From positions 3,917 to 29,840 of the forward strand of contig NW_003151263.1 in assembly GCF_000003605.2 (NCBI RefSeq): a stretch of DNA of 25,924 nucleotides, read 5' to 3'. The position numbers were made by a program, and so were the translations under genes. This DNA is from Saccoglossus kowalevskii. Its lineage: Eukaryota; Hemichordata; Enteropneusta; Harrimaniidae. Every line of letters begins with the position of its first letter. The stretch's first letter is position 1. Positions 9,236-18,879 of the stretch are shown in pieces. The notes beneath the pieces are model-generated. The model was not told where the DNA came from, did not search any database, and worked only from the letters and a program-made list of their open reading frames with translations.

Positions 9236-9600
9236 TGTGTTTGCGACCTCTACCATGTCACCAACAAGCTAACCTACTGACGGCAATGTACATTGTTTTG
9301 GCAGGGGACACCAAACGACCATGATCGTGAGATGTACATGTACATTACGGCTTATTAAGTCGACAAATGAATGCATTGTTTCCTGAATGACCCATAGGAT
9401 ATATCCTTATACATAAACAATAATAATATATATTTCGTCATAAATGAATAATATCAGTGCATCTATGTGAACTTGTCGATTTAAACCGCAGGTACACGTA
9501 GATGAACTATCGTATTAAGTTTATGATTTTACTGCTACCAAAACGTGTTCAATTATAGGAATCACGTTCATCATTACCACGACTGTCCTATTGACATACC

Positions 9601-9608
9601 TATAAATA
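9601..9608 (+). promoter_or_regulatory. TATA box of the kringle gene (candidate)
   Basis: TATAAATA is followed about 25 bp later by an initiator-like AGTCAGCC (TSS near 9627), then a short ATG-free leader ending at a consensus donor GTAAGC at 9681. This spacing is that of a classical TATA/Inr core promoter. It is the only such arrangement seen upstream of the kringle gene, whose start codon would follow after a 2.5-kb intron. The link is inferred from order and strand only. Confidence 0.45.
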
Positions 9609-9626
9609 GTGGCACCACCCAACAGT

Positions 9627-9680
9627 CAGCCATTTTGCTTATACGTGTACAGATAACGACATCTAGTAATACCCTGTAAG
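9627..9680 (+). other. candidate untranslated first exon
   Basis: It runs from the initiator-like site to the donor CCCTGTAAG/GTAAGC. It holds no ATG, as expected for a 5' UTR. Its partner acceptor would be at 12198, directly before the start codon. No RNA evidence is available. Confidence 0.4.
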
Positions 9681-12198
9681 GTAAGCTAAAAAAATAGTCA
9701 TATTTCATTCACCTCACTGCGTTTATGATGATGATTGTTGACGTTGCAGTTACTGTGAGTAAGATATCTGATTGTTCTTTTTCAGTTTTCCAATTAATTT
9801 GATTCGATTAACGGCAAAAGGAATGAATATCATTTTTCACGACTAAGAACAAATTGTAATGCTATGTTAAATTAATCATAAAATCATAAATGTGGTCGAA
9901 GATATATCATTATAATTAACAACGTAACCATGTAAAATGTGTACTTGTTTATTTCGTTTTTAAATTGTCAGAATCGTTAACTGTGCTGATCGGGAAGAGA
10001 CTCATAAAGGGACACTGCCGACGGGTAGGGATACATGAATAAACGAATAATAGTTGTCCTCGAAATCTTATTCATATTAAAAACAATTGATAGGTACATG
10101 GTGTGTTTATAATTAAAATAGAGAGACCAAACTAGATAGGACATTTTTTAGGGAAATTGCTATGTGATTAAAAGTTCTAAAATGTTTATCCCGTCTCACA
10201 GCCAATATATATATATATAGCAAAATACTACAATAAATCAATCCACCAAAATACCAATTTAATAAGTAGATGGTCAATAAGGAGCGTTTCAAATATGTTT
10301 ATCGTGTAATTGTCCCAACTTTATTTTGTGTAAAACATGACCTTCAATTTGCCAACCATGACATATCTAATTTCAAAGCTACTTTATGCTAAAAGGGTCG
10401 AGAATTGTAAACATCCCGGTTGGTTAGAACTCAATGCAATGTGCGTAAAATTTAATCTGTGTCATCCACTAAATCCAAAAGTCACGTGATACAGTGCTGC
10501 CGAAATACATCGACATTTATAGAATATGAATAGTATTTTGTTTCAGTTTAATGTGTTATTATATATTACAAATATATTTAAATGATGATTTAAAAACATA
10601 TTAACACCAAATTGTCAATTAGTGTGAATTTACAGCCAATTTCAGAAGTATTGAAGCTGTAAATTTGCACACTCGCCAACGAATTGGTCAACTGCTATGA
10701 TTTTGACTTTTAACAGTTGGCAAACAAATATCGCTGGCACCGACTTGTGTTCGCGTCCATTCTGGGCGAGTCTATATTGCAGTAGGGGACATATAGTGCT
10801 TATACGTAGCTTGACATCAACAATTCACTTTTGAAGGTACTTTGCGAGAGGTATTAAGCGAGAGGTGATAATGCACAAGTAATTTACCATTACTAAATTT
10901 GTACGAGTAGTACACAACAAAAGTTTGCACACTCGATCCTATCAAATAATGGGGAGTTCTGTTATAATCGCGTCTTTCCCACGCCTTTTCCTAGTCGGAA
11001 CCACAGTCAGCTTGTGTACAAGTGATAATAAGATGAATATGGGGCCAGTTATCTTGAATACGGCTTGAAACTGAACAAAGAGTAAAGTTGAGAAAAAAAA
11101 CAGGGAAATTATTAAACTTTCAACGATCAGTTGGGGTAACATTACGCCAACCGCTAATAACATTCGACCTCGTCCGTCGTTTTTGCGTGGTAAATCCCTT
11201 GCATACAAACACCTCATTACGTGAAGAACATATAACACTTTCCCCGTCCCTGAATATCTGTGTGACGACCGTTCTGCCGCCGTTTTCAAAATGCAACGCG
11301 ATTTTGCACTACTTAGCGAAGGAAATTCCGGGAAGTCGTTATAATTCACTCCGCATAACAAAGCCTGGGGTGTTGGACAAAATATTGCCTTACCATACAG
11401 TCAGGTGACTACATTTAATTTCAATCTATAAGTATATTCGAATAAAAAAATAGGTAGTAAACATGGTTTACAAAATCTGTTATTTATATTCCATTACATG
11501 ATATTATTGTAATAATGATTTACCACGAGTAAGTCCGGGCCAGCGATGATCGAAAACCAACTGTTTACTCAAAACCCAAGAAGATAGGCAATTCGCTGGC
11601 GAGTTTGCAAATTGGCTGCCGCCATGCTTTTGGAGACTTGATGTAACTATAAAAAATTATTTCAATTCATAAACAAATAGTATCGCTGATAGTTTTTATA
11701 TTATAATATCACAAATGGTGTTTTGTATCGCCGTGTTCATATCAAGCCCCCTATTATATCCTATTTTTCCGAATTTATCAATCAAATATTGGTTGTAACT
11801 GTCCAAATGAGTAAGACGTTGAATGTGAGGGAAAACAATACAAATTCAACTGGTCAACAAAATCTATTCACTTTGTGTCAACTCACATACCTCAAGATGG
11901 GTTGCCATTTACTCATAATAAACCACATCTCAGTTTCCTACAATTTCCATCTTAATACGGTTTTAGACTGTGTGCTTCCTCTTTTGCTGCCTTTAAAACT
12001 GAGTGATAAATAACAATATTGTAGAACCTCCAGCATAGGAATTGCTAATGTTGTAATTTATGTTGAGATTACAAACTATGTTGAAAAGATTTGGAAGTTT
12101 CAAATACTTTTAATCACTACCAAGCTATATAATATATTTTTTATACATTCGATTCAGCAAAATCTTTTTTTTTTTTTTTATTTCTTGCCTTACAATAG
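9681..12198 (+). other. first intron of the kringle gene (candidate)
   Basis: About 2.5 kb and AT-rich, containing an (AT)n tract at 10205-10219 and an element with imperfect inverted ends at 10661-11614. It ends in a long T-rich tract and TTACAATAG. ORFs inside (for example 11361-10942 minus and 11723-12013 plus) show no domain or splice support. Confidence 0.4.
10661..11614. mobile_element. element with imperfect inverted ends (MITE-like)
   Basis: The left end (10661-10746) reads AATTTGCACACTCGCCAACG and on through AACAGTTGG to ATCGCTGGC. The right end (11614-11531, reverse strand) reads AATTTGCAAACTCGCCAGCG and on through AACAGTTGG to ATCGCTGGC. The arms match in order over about 85 bp with scattered differences. 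The interior, especially 10930-11400, is richer in G, C and CpG than its surroundings. A third fragment, TTTGCACACTCG, lies at 10924. No transposase is recognised. It is probably a non-autonomous DNA transposon; target-site duplications were not identified. Confidence 0.5.
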
Positions 12199-12205
12199 TA
12201 TGGCG
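12199..12205 (+). CDS. start exon of kringle gene, 7 nt (ATG GCG)
   Basis: T-ATG-GCG lies between a long T tract with acceptor TTACAATAG and a perfect donor GTGAGT. It encodes Met-Ala and is phase 0, leading in frame into the signal-anchor exon at 12316. If transcription instead starts just upstream there would be no acceptor here and the exon would be longer on its 5' side. Confidence 0.5.
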
Positions 12206-12315
12206 GTGAGTTACCATCTATTTTATTTTAATTTATTGTAATTTCGGTTTTAATTTATTACGTGCATGATAACAATCAGAATTCTTGGTGAACATACTTA
12301 ATCATTACTCAACAG

Positions 12316-12424
12316 GTTAAACCCGTTGTTTGTATTGTTGTCGTGGTTGCTTGCTGTGCCGTGGTTATAATTCTGTTGACAACACTTTTAGTTGTATTAC
12401 TACCTGAAAATAATGATGAAAAAG
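12316..12424 (+). CDS. signal-anchor exon
   Basis: 109 nt, acceptor CTCAACAG, donor AAAG/GTAATT, phase 0 to 1. After MAVKP comes a 26-residue hydrophobic run that includes IVVVVACCAVVIILL and ends LVVLLP, followed by the acidic ENNDEK. With only five residues and one Lys before the helix and no clear signal-peptidase site after it, I infer an uncleaved signal anchor (N-in, C-out, type II). A cleaved signal peptide cannot be fully excluded. Confidence 0.7.
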
Positions 12425-12915
12425 GTAATTCATTAATTTTGAAATAAATACTATCACATCACATGACACCGCGGAGCTTTTCGAATTTTAATTCCCTCTA
12501 ACCAACTGTAAAAACGAGTGATGAGGATGATTAAATTTATTATTATTCACTCTATCTGAAGCTTACATGTGCTCAAAATATAGTATCTAAAATTATCGCG
12601 TGAAAATCGCGATTACTGTTTTGGAATCTACTTATAGTGATTTATATCTAGATTCAGATTCTTTTCAAAATAAAATTGTATTAAATTGTTCAAGATCTCA
12701 ACAGTGTAAAGCCGAGTGAATATGAAAAGACAGAGCTAAATGTGTCGTCTCGAGTGCTCATGAAGTTATATCTTTACTTTCAACATAATACACAAAATAG
12801 TGTGACCTGTAATGACAGTTTCTATATACGATACAAGACTCTTGTTTTATGTGTTCGCTGTCATTACTGCCAATTCTATTAATTTGTTTCCCACTACCTG
12901 ACTCCTTTTCAATAG
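12425..12915 (+). other. intron between signal anchor and kringle
   Basis: 491 nt, AT-rich, GT-AG, phase 1. Nothing else was recognised in it. Confidence 0.6.
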
Positions 12916-13182
12916 CGGTACAAACCGAGTGCTACGAGAATGTAAATGGAACGGATTATCGTGGAGTAGTCAATAGTACAATAAGCGGAGAATATTGCCA
13001 AAATTGGTCGGAGCAAACACCTCAAAATCACAATTTCACGTCTGAAAACTACCCTGATGACGGTCTCGAAGATAACAACTATTGTCGAAACCCTGACAAA
13101 AGGACCACGGCCTGGTGCTTCACTACAAATGCTAGCTTAACTTGGAATTTTTGTGATATTGGGCAACCACGTGAAGATTGCA
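12916..13182 (+). CDS. kringle domain exon
   Basis: 267 nt (89 codons), acceptor TTTTCAATAG, donor TGCA/GTAAGC, phase 1 to 1: one whole kringle in one exon. Counting from the inferred Met, the Cys are 44, 66, 95, 106, 118 and 127, giving the canonical 1-6, 2-4, 3-5 bridges. Family motifs are seen: ECYEN, GEYCQNWSEQTP, YCRNPD, AWCFTTN, WNFCDI. Kringles bind proteins, often C-terminal lysines. Against plasminogen kringle 4 numbering, Asp55 (D99), Trp62 (W105) and Trp72 (W115) are kept, but Asp57 is Arg (R101) and Arg71 is Thr (T114), so lysine binding is doubtful. Five N-glycosylation sequons (NGT, NST, NWS, NFT, NAS). Confidence 0.95.
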
Positions 13183-15714
13183 GTAAGCATTGAATTATTG
13201 TTGATAGTATATATATTTCAATAAAGTTGCAATGTAACTGTATGTTACGTTATTGGAACCATTTTATTGTATATTAAATTCACTTAACCACCTCGTATCT
13301 TTGAGTATACAAACAAACAGTGCAAAATATAAAATGGACAGAAAGTACATGTTATGATATCATCTTCATTGAATTACGCTCACTAAAAATATGATATTGT
13401 CTTACGTGTGGTGAACTATTTACCATGCTAGGATTATAACATGTAAATACAATATTCTGAATCTAGTAATATTTTTCACCTAATCACATTTAGTTAATGG
13501 ATATACAATGAATAGATGACACCCTATTTACAACAGCAAAATTTTAAATATTTTTACTGTATATACGTGTCTAATTTATTACAATAAATCACCTGTTTTA
13601 ATAATCGTGATGTATGTACAACACTGTCGGTGATCATATTTAATACATAGCCTAAAACAAAATACTATCATTAATAATCGAAAACATTGTGTTTGAAAGA
13701 TTTTTTTTTTTTTTTTTATTTTGAGTTTTGTAATTTTGTCTGATGATTCTAAAACAATCTAAAAATGCAGTCTTAATCAATTAACATTTGACACCATTGA
13801 CATTTCCTGTGTTATGTTGTACATTTTGCCCAATGTTCGATGTGCTGGGTTCAATTCAGAAAAAGGATTATAACTATAATAAGTTATAAATATATAATGC
13901 AATTCACAGTAATTCTTTGAAGAAAATCCCCTTCAAAAATTAGCTCTTAACTCAAAGAGAACTAATTCACCCGCCGTACTATATTCCGCAGCAGTTTCTG
14001 AGTCTGCAATACTATGAGAACGTTGATAATATTTTTCGAATTGTTTGAACTAATAATATTCAAAATTTCATTAATATTGAAAAAAGTATAAATAACAGAA
14101 AATAAATATGAGTTTTAGTGTATTATCTTTCCTGGTTAAATGTATTAGGCGCATTTGTTTGAAATCAGACACAATCGAACGTTCTAATTTGCTATTGTTA
14201 GCCACATTAAGAGTAATCTGTGTGACGTCCTTTTGTTGTAATGCTAGTCGTTGACAACTTATGAACATTTCCACATGAGAGCAATTTACATAATTCCATT
14301 TTACTGGTCGTTAAAAAGATATGAATATTACCATATAATCCTGAATAGTTTTAGTTCTGAAAGTTTGATAAACTTCTAGACTAGATTTATTCTCATCATA
14401 GCCTTGAGTCCTAGAAGGCATCCATTCTCACAAGATCGAGACGAACTGGGGTTGAATTGTGTACAGGAGTTAGTTTGAAATCAATGCTGTATAAATTGTA
14501 AAAACGTCAAAATAGAGAGCTTTATTTCGACTGTCGTGCAACCCTAACCATGCTTGATAAACTAAATTCTTACTGAGTGATACAAGTTTTTGCTCCTATT
14601 TTTTGTTGCTTGGATATTTAAATTGTTTATACATTAAACTAAATCAACAGAGTCAAGTTGAGTTTGACTAAAACATATTTTGTTTTATAGTATGGTATTG
14701 GTGCGACCAAGTAGCAGTATTTGTGCATACGAAGGACGTTTAGTTTATAGGACGTTACTTAGTAATAAAACATTATTTGTATCAAAGCATTCAAAATGAA
14801 CGAAAATTTAATGAATTATTCTGCTATGCAATTCCATTTTCAATCGTACCACTCTGATTTTGACATCTTTACGACCACTTATTTTTTAGAAAGCAAACAT
14901 GATTTTGAAGGAAATATTTATTTCAAAAAGAAATGCATGAACATTACTTTCAAGCATAATTATGACTAGTTTCCTAACTAATACCATAGGTTAAAACGAT
15001 AACGATTTGTTGAATATTCGAAACATTATTATAAATTGATTGAGCCAGATGACTATATATTTATATAGTATAAAAGAATTTAGCCCGGTCACATGTAAAC
15101 AGTTCAGAGTTTATTGCCCAAAATGCATTTCGTAAAATAATCAAACGAAATTCACTGATCCCAATATAAAATTTGAGAAAAAAATGCAATCATCATATTT
15201 CAATTTGGAAAAAAATGTCTTGCTATATTTAAAAATAACATCGTTGGTCGGCACCACATTTTTAAAAATTATTATTTTTATTGCTTTTTTTAAAAATTAT
15301 TACGTAAATTTTAAGTTAAGATTTTCTATGACAAAATAAACTGTTCATGTAAACCGCTATATCGCTTGGCAGTTTTCTACGGAATATTCAAAATTCTCTT
15401 GCAGATGCTTTGTGGTGTTTGTTTTCACTTTGTACCTTCGATATGCAAATTGTCATCAGTTGAATATAACATAAAACACCGATAGGAATTTTCCAAATGA
15501 TATCTCTATGTTTCGAGGGAAGTTAATATGTTTCCATGGTCATTTTATTTTGCGCCCTCAGTAAATCATGTTATCTTTTTTCTTTTGTCAACCACTGCAT
15601 TCTAAACATGATTACTGTCCCTAAGAATATGTATGTATTATACCAGTTGATGCCGTGTTACATTACAAAATACATAGTCAATTATATGTATTTAATAAGA
15701 CAAATCTCCTTTAG
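13183..15714 (+). other. long intron after the kringle exon
   Basis: 2.5 kb of AT-rich DNA with T runs (for example near 13700). I searched for phase-1 exons with both splice sites and found none. The minus-strand ORF 14274-14071 is a chance ORF. Confidence 0.5.
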
Positions 15715-15768
15715 GTGTAACTACAGTGGAACCTGAAATTACTACATTGCTTACAACTGCTGCATCAG
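15715..15768 (+). CDS. mucin-like exon (18 codons)
   Basis: Acceptor CTCCTTTAG, donor ATCAG/GTATTG, phase 1 to 1, 54 nt. It encodes SVTTVEPEITTLLTTAAS. Seven Thr in 18 residues suggest an O-glycosylated extracellular spacer directly after the kringle. Confidence 0.7.
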
Positions 15769-15844
15769 GTATTGTATTGATTGTATATAATTTCCCCATA
15801 ATGGTTAATTATTTGTCTTTGCAACGATGAAAGATATAAGATTT

Positions 15845-15854
15845 GCGCATGCGC
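15845..15854. promoter_or_regulatory. NRF-1-like palindrome GCGCATGCGC
   Basis: Same perfect palindrome as at 8879, here within an intron of the kringle gene. An internal promoter is conceivable but has no other support. Confidence 0.2.
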
Positions 15855-15948
15855 CGTGTTAGTGTTAGTGGGAATAACTAATAAGCTATTGACTCCATGC
15901 TTCATTCGTGTAGAAGCCTTGTTCAAATATTATATTTATTGTTCACAG

Positions 15949-16005
15949 CAACTTATGCAAAGACTCCAAGAACACGGCCATTACCAACAACTACGGTTAC
16001 ATTGG
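15949..16005 (+). CDS. mucin-like exon (19 codons)
   Basis: Acceptor GTTCACAG, donor TTGG/GTAAGT, phase 1 to 1, 57 nt. It encodes ATYAKTPRTRPLPTTTVTL. Basic and Pro/Thr-rich. Its 3' end and following intron are duplicated at the 16551 exon. Confidence 0.7.
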
Positions 16006-16094
16006 GTAAGTTGAACGATTATATTATTATAGATTATGATAGCCCAGATCTAAGTTTCCAGATTGATTGGTGGGTTGATAGATTCATTCATACT

Positions 16095-16124
16095 TCATTC
16101 ATTCATTCATTCATTCATTCATTA
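16095..16124. repeat. (TTCA)n microsatellite in intron
   Basis: About seven tandem ATTC/TTCA units in the intron before the 16228 exon. A sister tract with ATTC and ACTC units lies at 16651-16684 at the same place in the duplicated intron. Confidence 0.85.
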
Positions 16125-16227
16125 TTTTATTCCTAATTTCAATCATTCATTTCTTATTTCACTAATTCATTCATTTATTGACTGACAGTGTGACCGACTG
16201 ATCTTTTGATTGTGTGATTGATTGTAG

Positions 16228-16353
16228 GTCCCACTGAGCCTTCTAAGGAACCGACAGTAAAGATGAGTGAGTCTCCTTCGTTAACATCAATGAAAACTAC
16301 TCGCGTTCCTCATATAGATACCACAGAAGTGGAGGATGTATATACCACAAGAG
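16228..16353 (+). CDS. mucin-like exon, G-x-TE module copy 1 (42 codons)
   Basis: Acceptor GATTGTAG, donor AGAG/GTAACA, phase 1 to 1, 126 nt. The sequence starts GPTEPSKEPTVKMSESPSLT and ends with DTTEVEDVYTTR. It is paralogous to the exons at 16759 and 18400. It is rich in Thr, Ser, Glu and Pro, as expected for an extended extracellular stalk. Confidence 0.75.
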
Positions 16354-16550
16354 GTAACATTTAGCAAGATTGTTATATTTTGAGCATGTTTTATTACAAC
16401 TATAATATCTGCGACTGTCACAATCAGCTGGTATATAATGGGTATATATTTTGTTAGTGTTAATACGCCATTAACACCAACGTACGGTAATCAGTTTCGT
16501 CTATTTGCAATGTAGAAACCATGTTTAAATTTCATATTTTATATTTACAG

Positions 16551-16571
16551 TAACTACTACAAAGACATTAG
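16551..16571 (+). CDS. mucin-like mini-exon (7 codons)
   Basis: 21 nt, acceptor TATTTACAG, donor TTAG/GTAAGT, phase 1 to 1. It encodes VTTTKTL. It corresponds to the last third of the 15949 exon; the intron after it (GTAAGTTGAACGA...) matches the intron after that exon. Confidence 0.6.
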
Positions 16572-16650
16572 GTAAGTTGAACGAGGACATAATTATGTAT
16601 TATGATAGCTGGCATTCTGTTTGCAAACTTATTGGTGAATTGATAGATTT

Positions 16651-16684
16651 ATTCATTCATTCACTCACTCACTCACTCATTCAT
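16651..16684. repeat. (ATTC)n/(ACTC)n microsatellite in duplicated intron
   Basis: The sister tract of 16095-16124; half of its units have changed from ATTC to ACTC, showing divergence after the duplication. Confidence 0.8.
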
Positions 16685-16758
16685 GTTTTTCATTGTTACA
16701 TTCATTATTTCACTAATTCATTCATTGACTGACAGTGTGACCGACTGATTTATTGTAG

Positions 16759-16866
16759 GTCCCACTGAGTCCTCTATGGAACAGACAGCAATGATGAGCG
16801 AGTACCCTTTGTTGACAACAATGCAAATTACTACTACAGAAGAGGCGAATATATATACAACAAAAT
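16759..16866 (+). CDS. mucin-like exon, G-x-TE module copy 2 (36 codons)
   Basis: Acceptor TATTGTAG, donor AAAT/GTAACA, phase 1 to 1, 108 nt. It starts GPTESSMEQTAMMSEYPLLT and ends EEANIYTTK. It is six codons shorter than copy 1 and clearly its duplicate, including 3' intron sequence GTAACATTTAGC. The donor has T instead of G at -1, so it is weaker than copy 1. Confidence 0.75.
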
Positions 16867-17354
16867 GTAACATTTAGCTTAATTTTACATTTTAAACATG
16901 TTTATAGAACTATAAAATCTAGGACATGCACACTAACTTAGTATATAAGGAAACATATCTGACATTAAATTGCAATTAAATTATTAATTATTTCCTAAAG
17001 CAAAGTCAAACGCGTATGCAGGATGACTTTGCTAATACAGGTATAATCGCAATCATAAATCGACATTTTTATTTGCATTTTTCGCAGTGTAGAGTACCAT
17101 AGTTCTGCAAATTACATACTAATCTGTCGGGATTGCTAGTCACTCAAATAACAATGTTTCCCTTAGTTTCTGGCGAGTTGTGAATTGGACTATGCCATTA
17201 TTCTTCTCAGACAATACAAGTAATTACAAAATAAAATAAAAAAATATCTCGGATTACGGATTGGGGGAGAGATTGAAACATTATGAACTACTTTAGTGAT
17301 GATGTAGTGTAATTTAGTTATATTAGTGTGGTCGTATTCAATTTTCAAATATAG

Positions 17355-17504
17355 ACACAAGCTCCTTGTGCGTAACAATGTTGGATGATGGAGAGTGTGT
17401 GGCCACAATAGGAGAATGTGAATCTCCCAAAAGTATATATCTACTATCTGGATGGAACACTCTCTGCTCTGGTGTCACCAATAAGCCGTATTGTTGTTAC
17501 ACTA
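17355..17504 (+). CDS. six-Cys CLIP-like domain exon
   Basis: Acceptor AAATATAG, donor ACTA/GTAAGT, phase 1 to 1, 150 nt (50 codons). It contains SLCVTMLDDGECVATIGEC and CSGVTNKPYCCY. Cys spacing is C-x8-C-x6-C-x15-C-x8-C-C, with Gly-x-Cys at the second Cys and a terminal Cys pair. This resembles CLIP domains (disulfide-knot modules known from arthropod immune serine proteases) and other short invertebrate six-Cys modules ending in CC. Here it stands inside a mucin-like stalk with no protease seen. The family assignment is tentative; the exon itself is well supported. Confidence 0.7.
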
Positions 17505-18130
17505 GTAAGTCATATTATATAATCTAGCAATTGTCAAGTGCAAGTTATTGCTTAATATAGTCAAAGTCACAACGACGTGCACCATTCTTTATTTTACCAG
17601 GAGAACCCTTTTATGTATTGACAGGGATGAACAAAATGTATTGACTCTATAATGTTATATAACCAGATAATACAAGAATGCACAAGGAACAAATCTGTAC
17701 AAATATTAAAATCTTGGTTCAACATGTTGTCGTAGTTTAATGGCGACGACGTATATAGTGTATTTCTTCCCTACCCATTTGTTGGTGTTATTTCCCAGCT
17801 CAATAGTGTACATAATATAATTATAGTGATTGAATATATTTTTACATTCATTGGGTAGTATAACTGTGTAGTGATTAAGTGTGGTATATTTAGCTGCTAT
17901 GAAAAGAATTTACTAAATATTCAATTTTAATAATGACTCGCAAGATTTCCCTGTTCTCGGGACAAGATGTTAACTCGCCAAAGTAAAAAATTTGAATAAA
18001 TTAGTCAATGAAAAATCTGTTGTATGTAGTACCATGGCAACATTGAGTCCAGAGGCTTTTGTCAAGCACCCTTAGCATTCTCATCAATAGCTTTATACTT
18101 ATATACATATTTTCATTGTTTATGTTATAG
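17505..18130 (+). other. intron after the CLIP-like exon
   Basis: 626 nt, AT-rich, GT-AG, phase 1. An acceptor-like TTTTACCAG at 17600 leads into a stop with no donor and was rejected as an exon. Confidence 0.5.
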
Positions 18131-18184
18131 CTGGCGCAACTGTTCCAACATTTGCTCCGACAGGGATGGAAAGCACTATTGAAG
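18131..18184 (+). CDS. mucin-like exon (18 codons)
   Basis: Acceptor TATGTTATAG, donor GAAG/GTAAAA, phase 1 to 1, 54 nt. It encodes TGATVPTFAPTGMESTIE, a Thr/Pro-rich spacer following the CLIP-like module. Confidence 0.7.
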
Positions 18185-18290
18185 GTAAAACAACTTACCC
18201 TGAGATTACTGAAAACCGTATTATATAATTATCACATCGTTGATTTAATAACAGTATGTGTATGCTAATGTTTTCTTCAATCAAATATTA

Positions 18291-18311
18291 TATGTATATA
18301 TATATATATAT
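18291..18311. repeat. (TA)n microsatellite
   Basis: About ten TA units in an intron. Similar AT tracts are at 10205-10219 and 20010-20026. Confidence 0.8.
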
Positions 18312-18399
18312 CGAGGGGTTCTGTCCAACAACACACCTACATAAAGACAATGTTCAATGTTTACCCTTGTTTGATGGATTGCTCATGTTTGAAATGTAG

Positions 18400-18510
18400 G
18401 AATCACTGAGGTGTCGGAAAAGCCAACGGTAAGAATGACAGAGGAAACCAAGCTCACAACAGCAGGCGTGACTGGCATTCCTTATACGGCGAGCATAACT
18501 GCAACAGGGG
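18400..18510 (+). CDS. mucin-like exon, G-x-TE module copy 3 (37 codons)
   Basis: Acceptor AAATGTAG, donor GGGG/GTAAGT, phase 1 to 1, 111 nt. It starts GITEVSEKPTVRMTEETKLT and ends YTASITATG. It is related to the exons at 16228 and 16759 (shared G-x-TE...PTV-K/R-M). Confidence 0.75.
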
Positions 18511-18750
18511 GTAAGTATACTACAAAACGTATCATTTAAAACCGTTTGTTTTGTATGAGAATGTGATACACCACTGATAATATTTGAGTTATGATGACAA
18601 TGGTCTTGTAAGTAGGCCTCATCACATCAATGGTACACCGGGGAGCCGTGTCATCACATTGCAATGCATCTTTGAAAATGTAATTTCACCTTCCCAAACT
18701 AATATACTTGGAGATATGCTATATTATATACGTATGTTTTCATTACACAG

Positions 18751-18879
18751 AACAAAATACCAGATTTACAACGACCAATGGATTAACATCTGCACACATT
18801 ATAACAACGAGTGAATATGCCATGGAAGTATCCCCAGAGCCAGATGCAACCACAGCCGAAATTAGTGTGACCACAACAG
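18751..18879 (+). CDS. mucin-like exon, EQNTR module copy 1 (43 codons)
   Basis: Acceptor TTCATTACACAG, donor ACAG/GTAGAA, phase 1 to 1, 129 nt. It starts EQNTRFTTTNGLTSAHIITT and ends with PEPDATTAEISVTTT. A same-length paralogue is at 19578 and decayed copies are at 20647 and 21084. Confidence 0.75.

Larger units (their letters stand above)
7266..9600. other. intergenic region between the two divergent genes
   Basis: AT-rich DNA with no convincing gene. A 91-codon minus-strand ORF (8331-8056) has no signal peptide, domain or clear splice context. Noted items are palindromic GCGCATGCGC-type sites at 7751 and 8879 and a hairpin at 9205-9235. The 5' end and promoter of the minus-strand gene should lie here or have been lost; neither was found. 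Confidence 0.5.

Noticed and set aside
10942-11408. Overlapping ORFs on both strands (139 and 106 codons)
   Set aside because: They lie inside the inverted-end element, overlap each other, have no domain, and reflect a GC-richer interior with fewer stops.
11723-12013. 96-codon plus-strand ORF before the start exon
   Set aside because: No coding pattern, domain or splice link; it lies within the likely first intron.
14401-14470. Possible phase-1 exon after CCTAG in the long intron
   Set aside because: An in-frame TGA occurs before any acceptable donor.
17601-17645. Acceptor-like TTTTACCAG followed by a short open stretch
   Set aside because: It reaches a stop after about 14 codons and has no donor.
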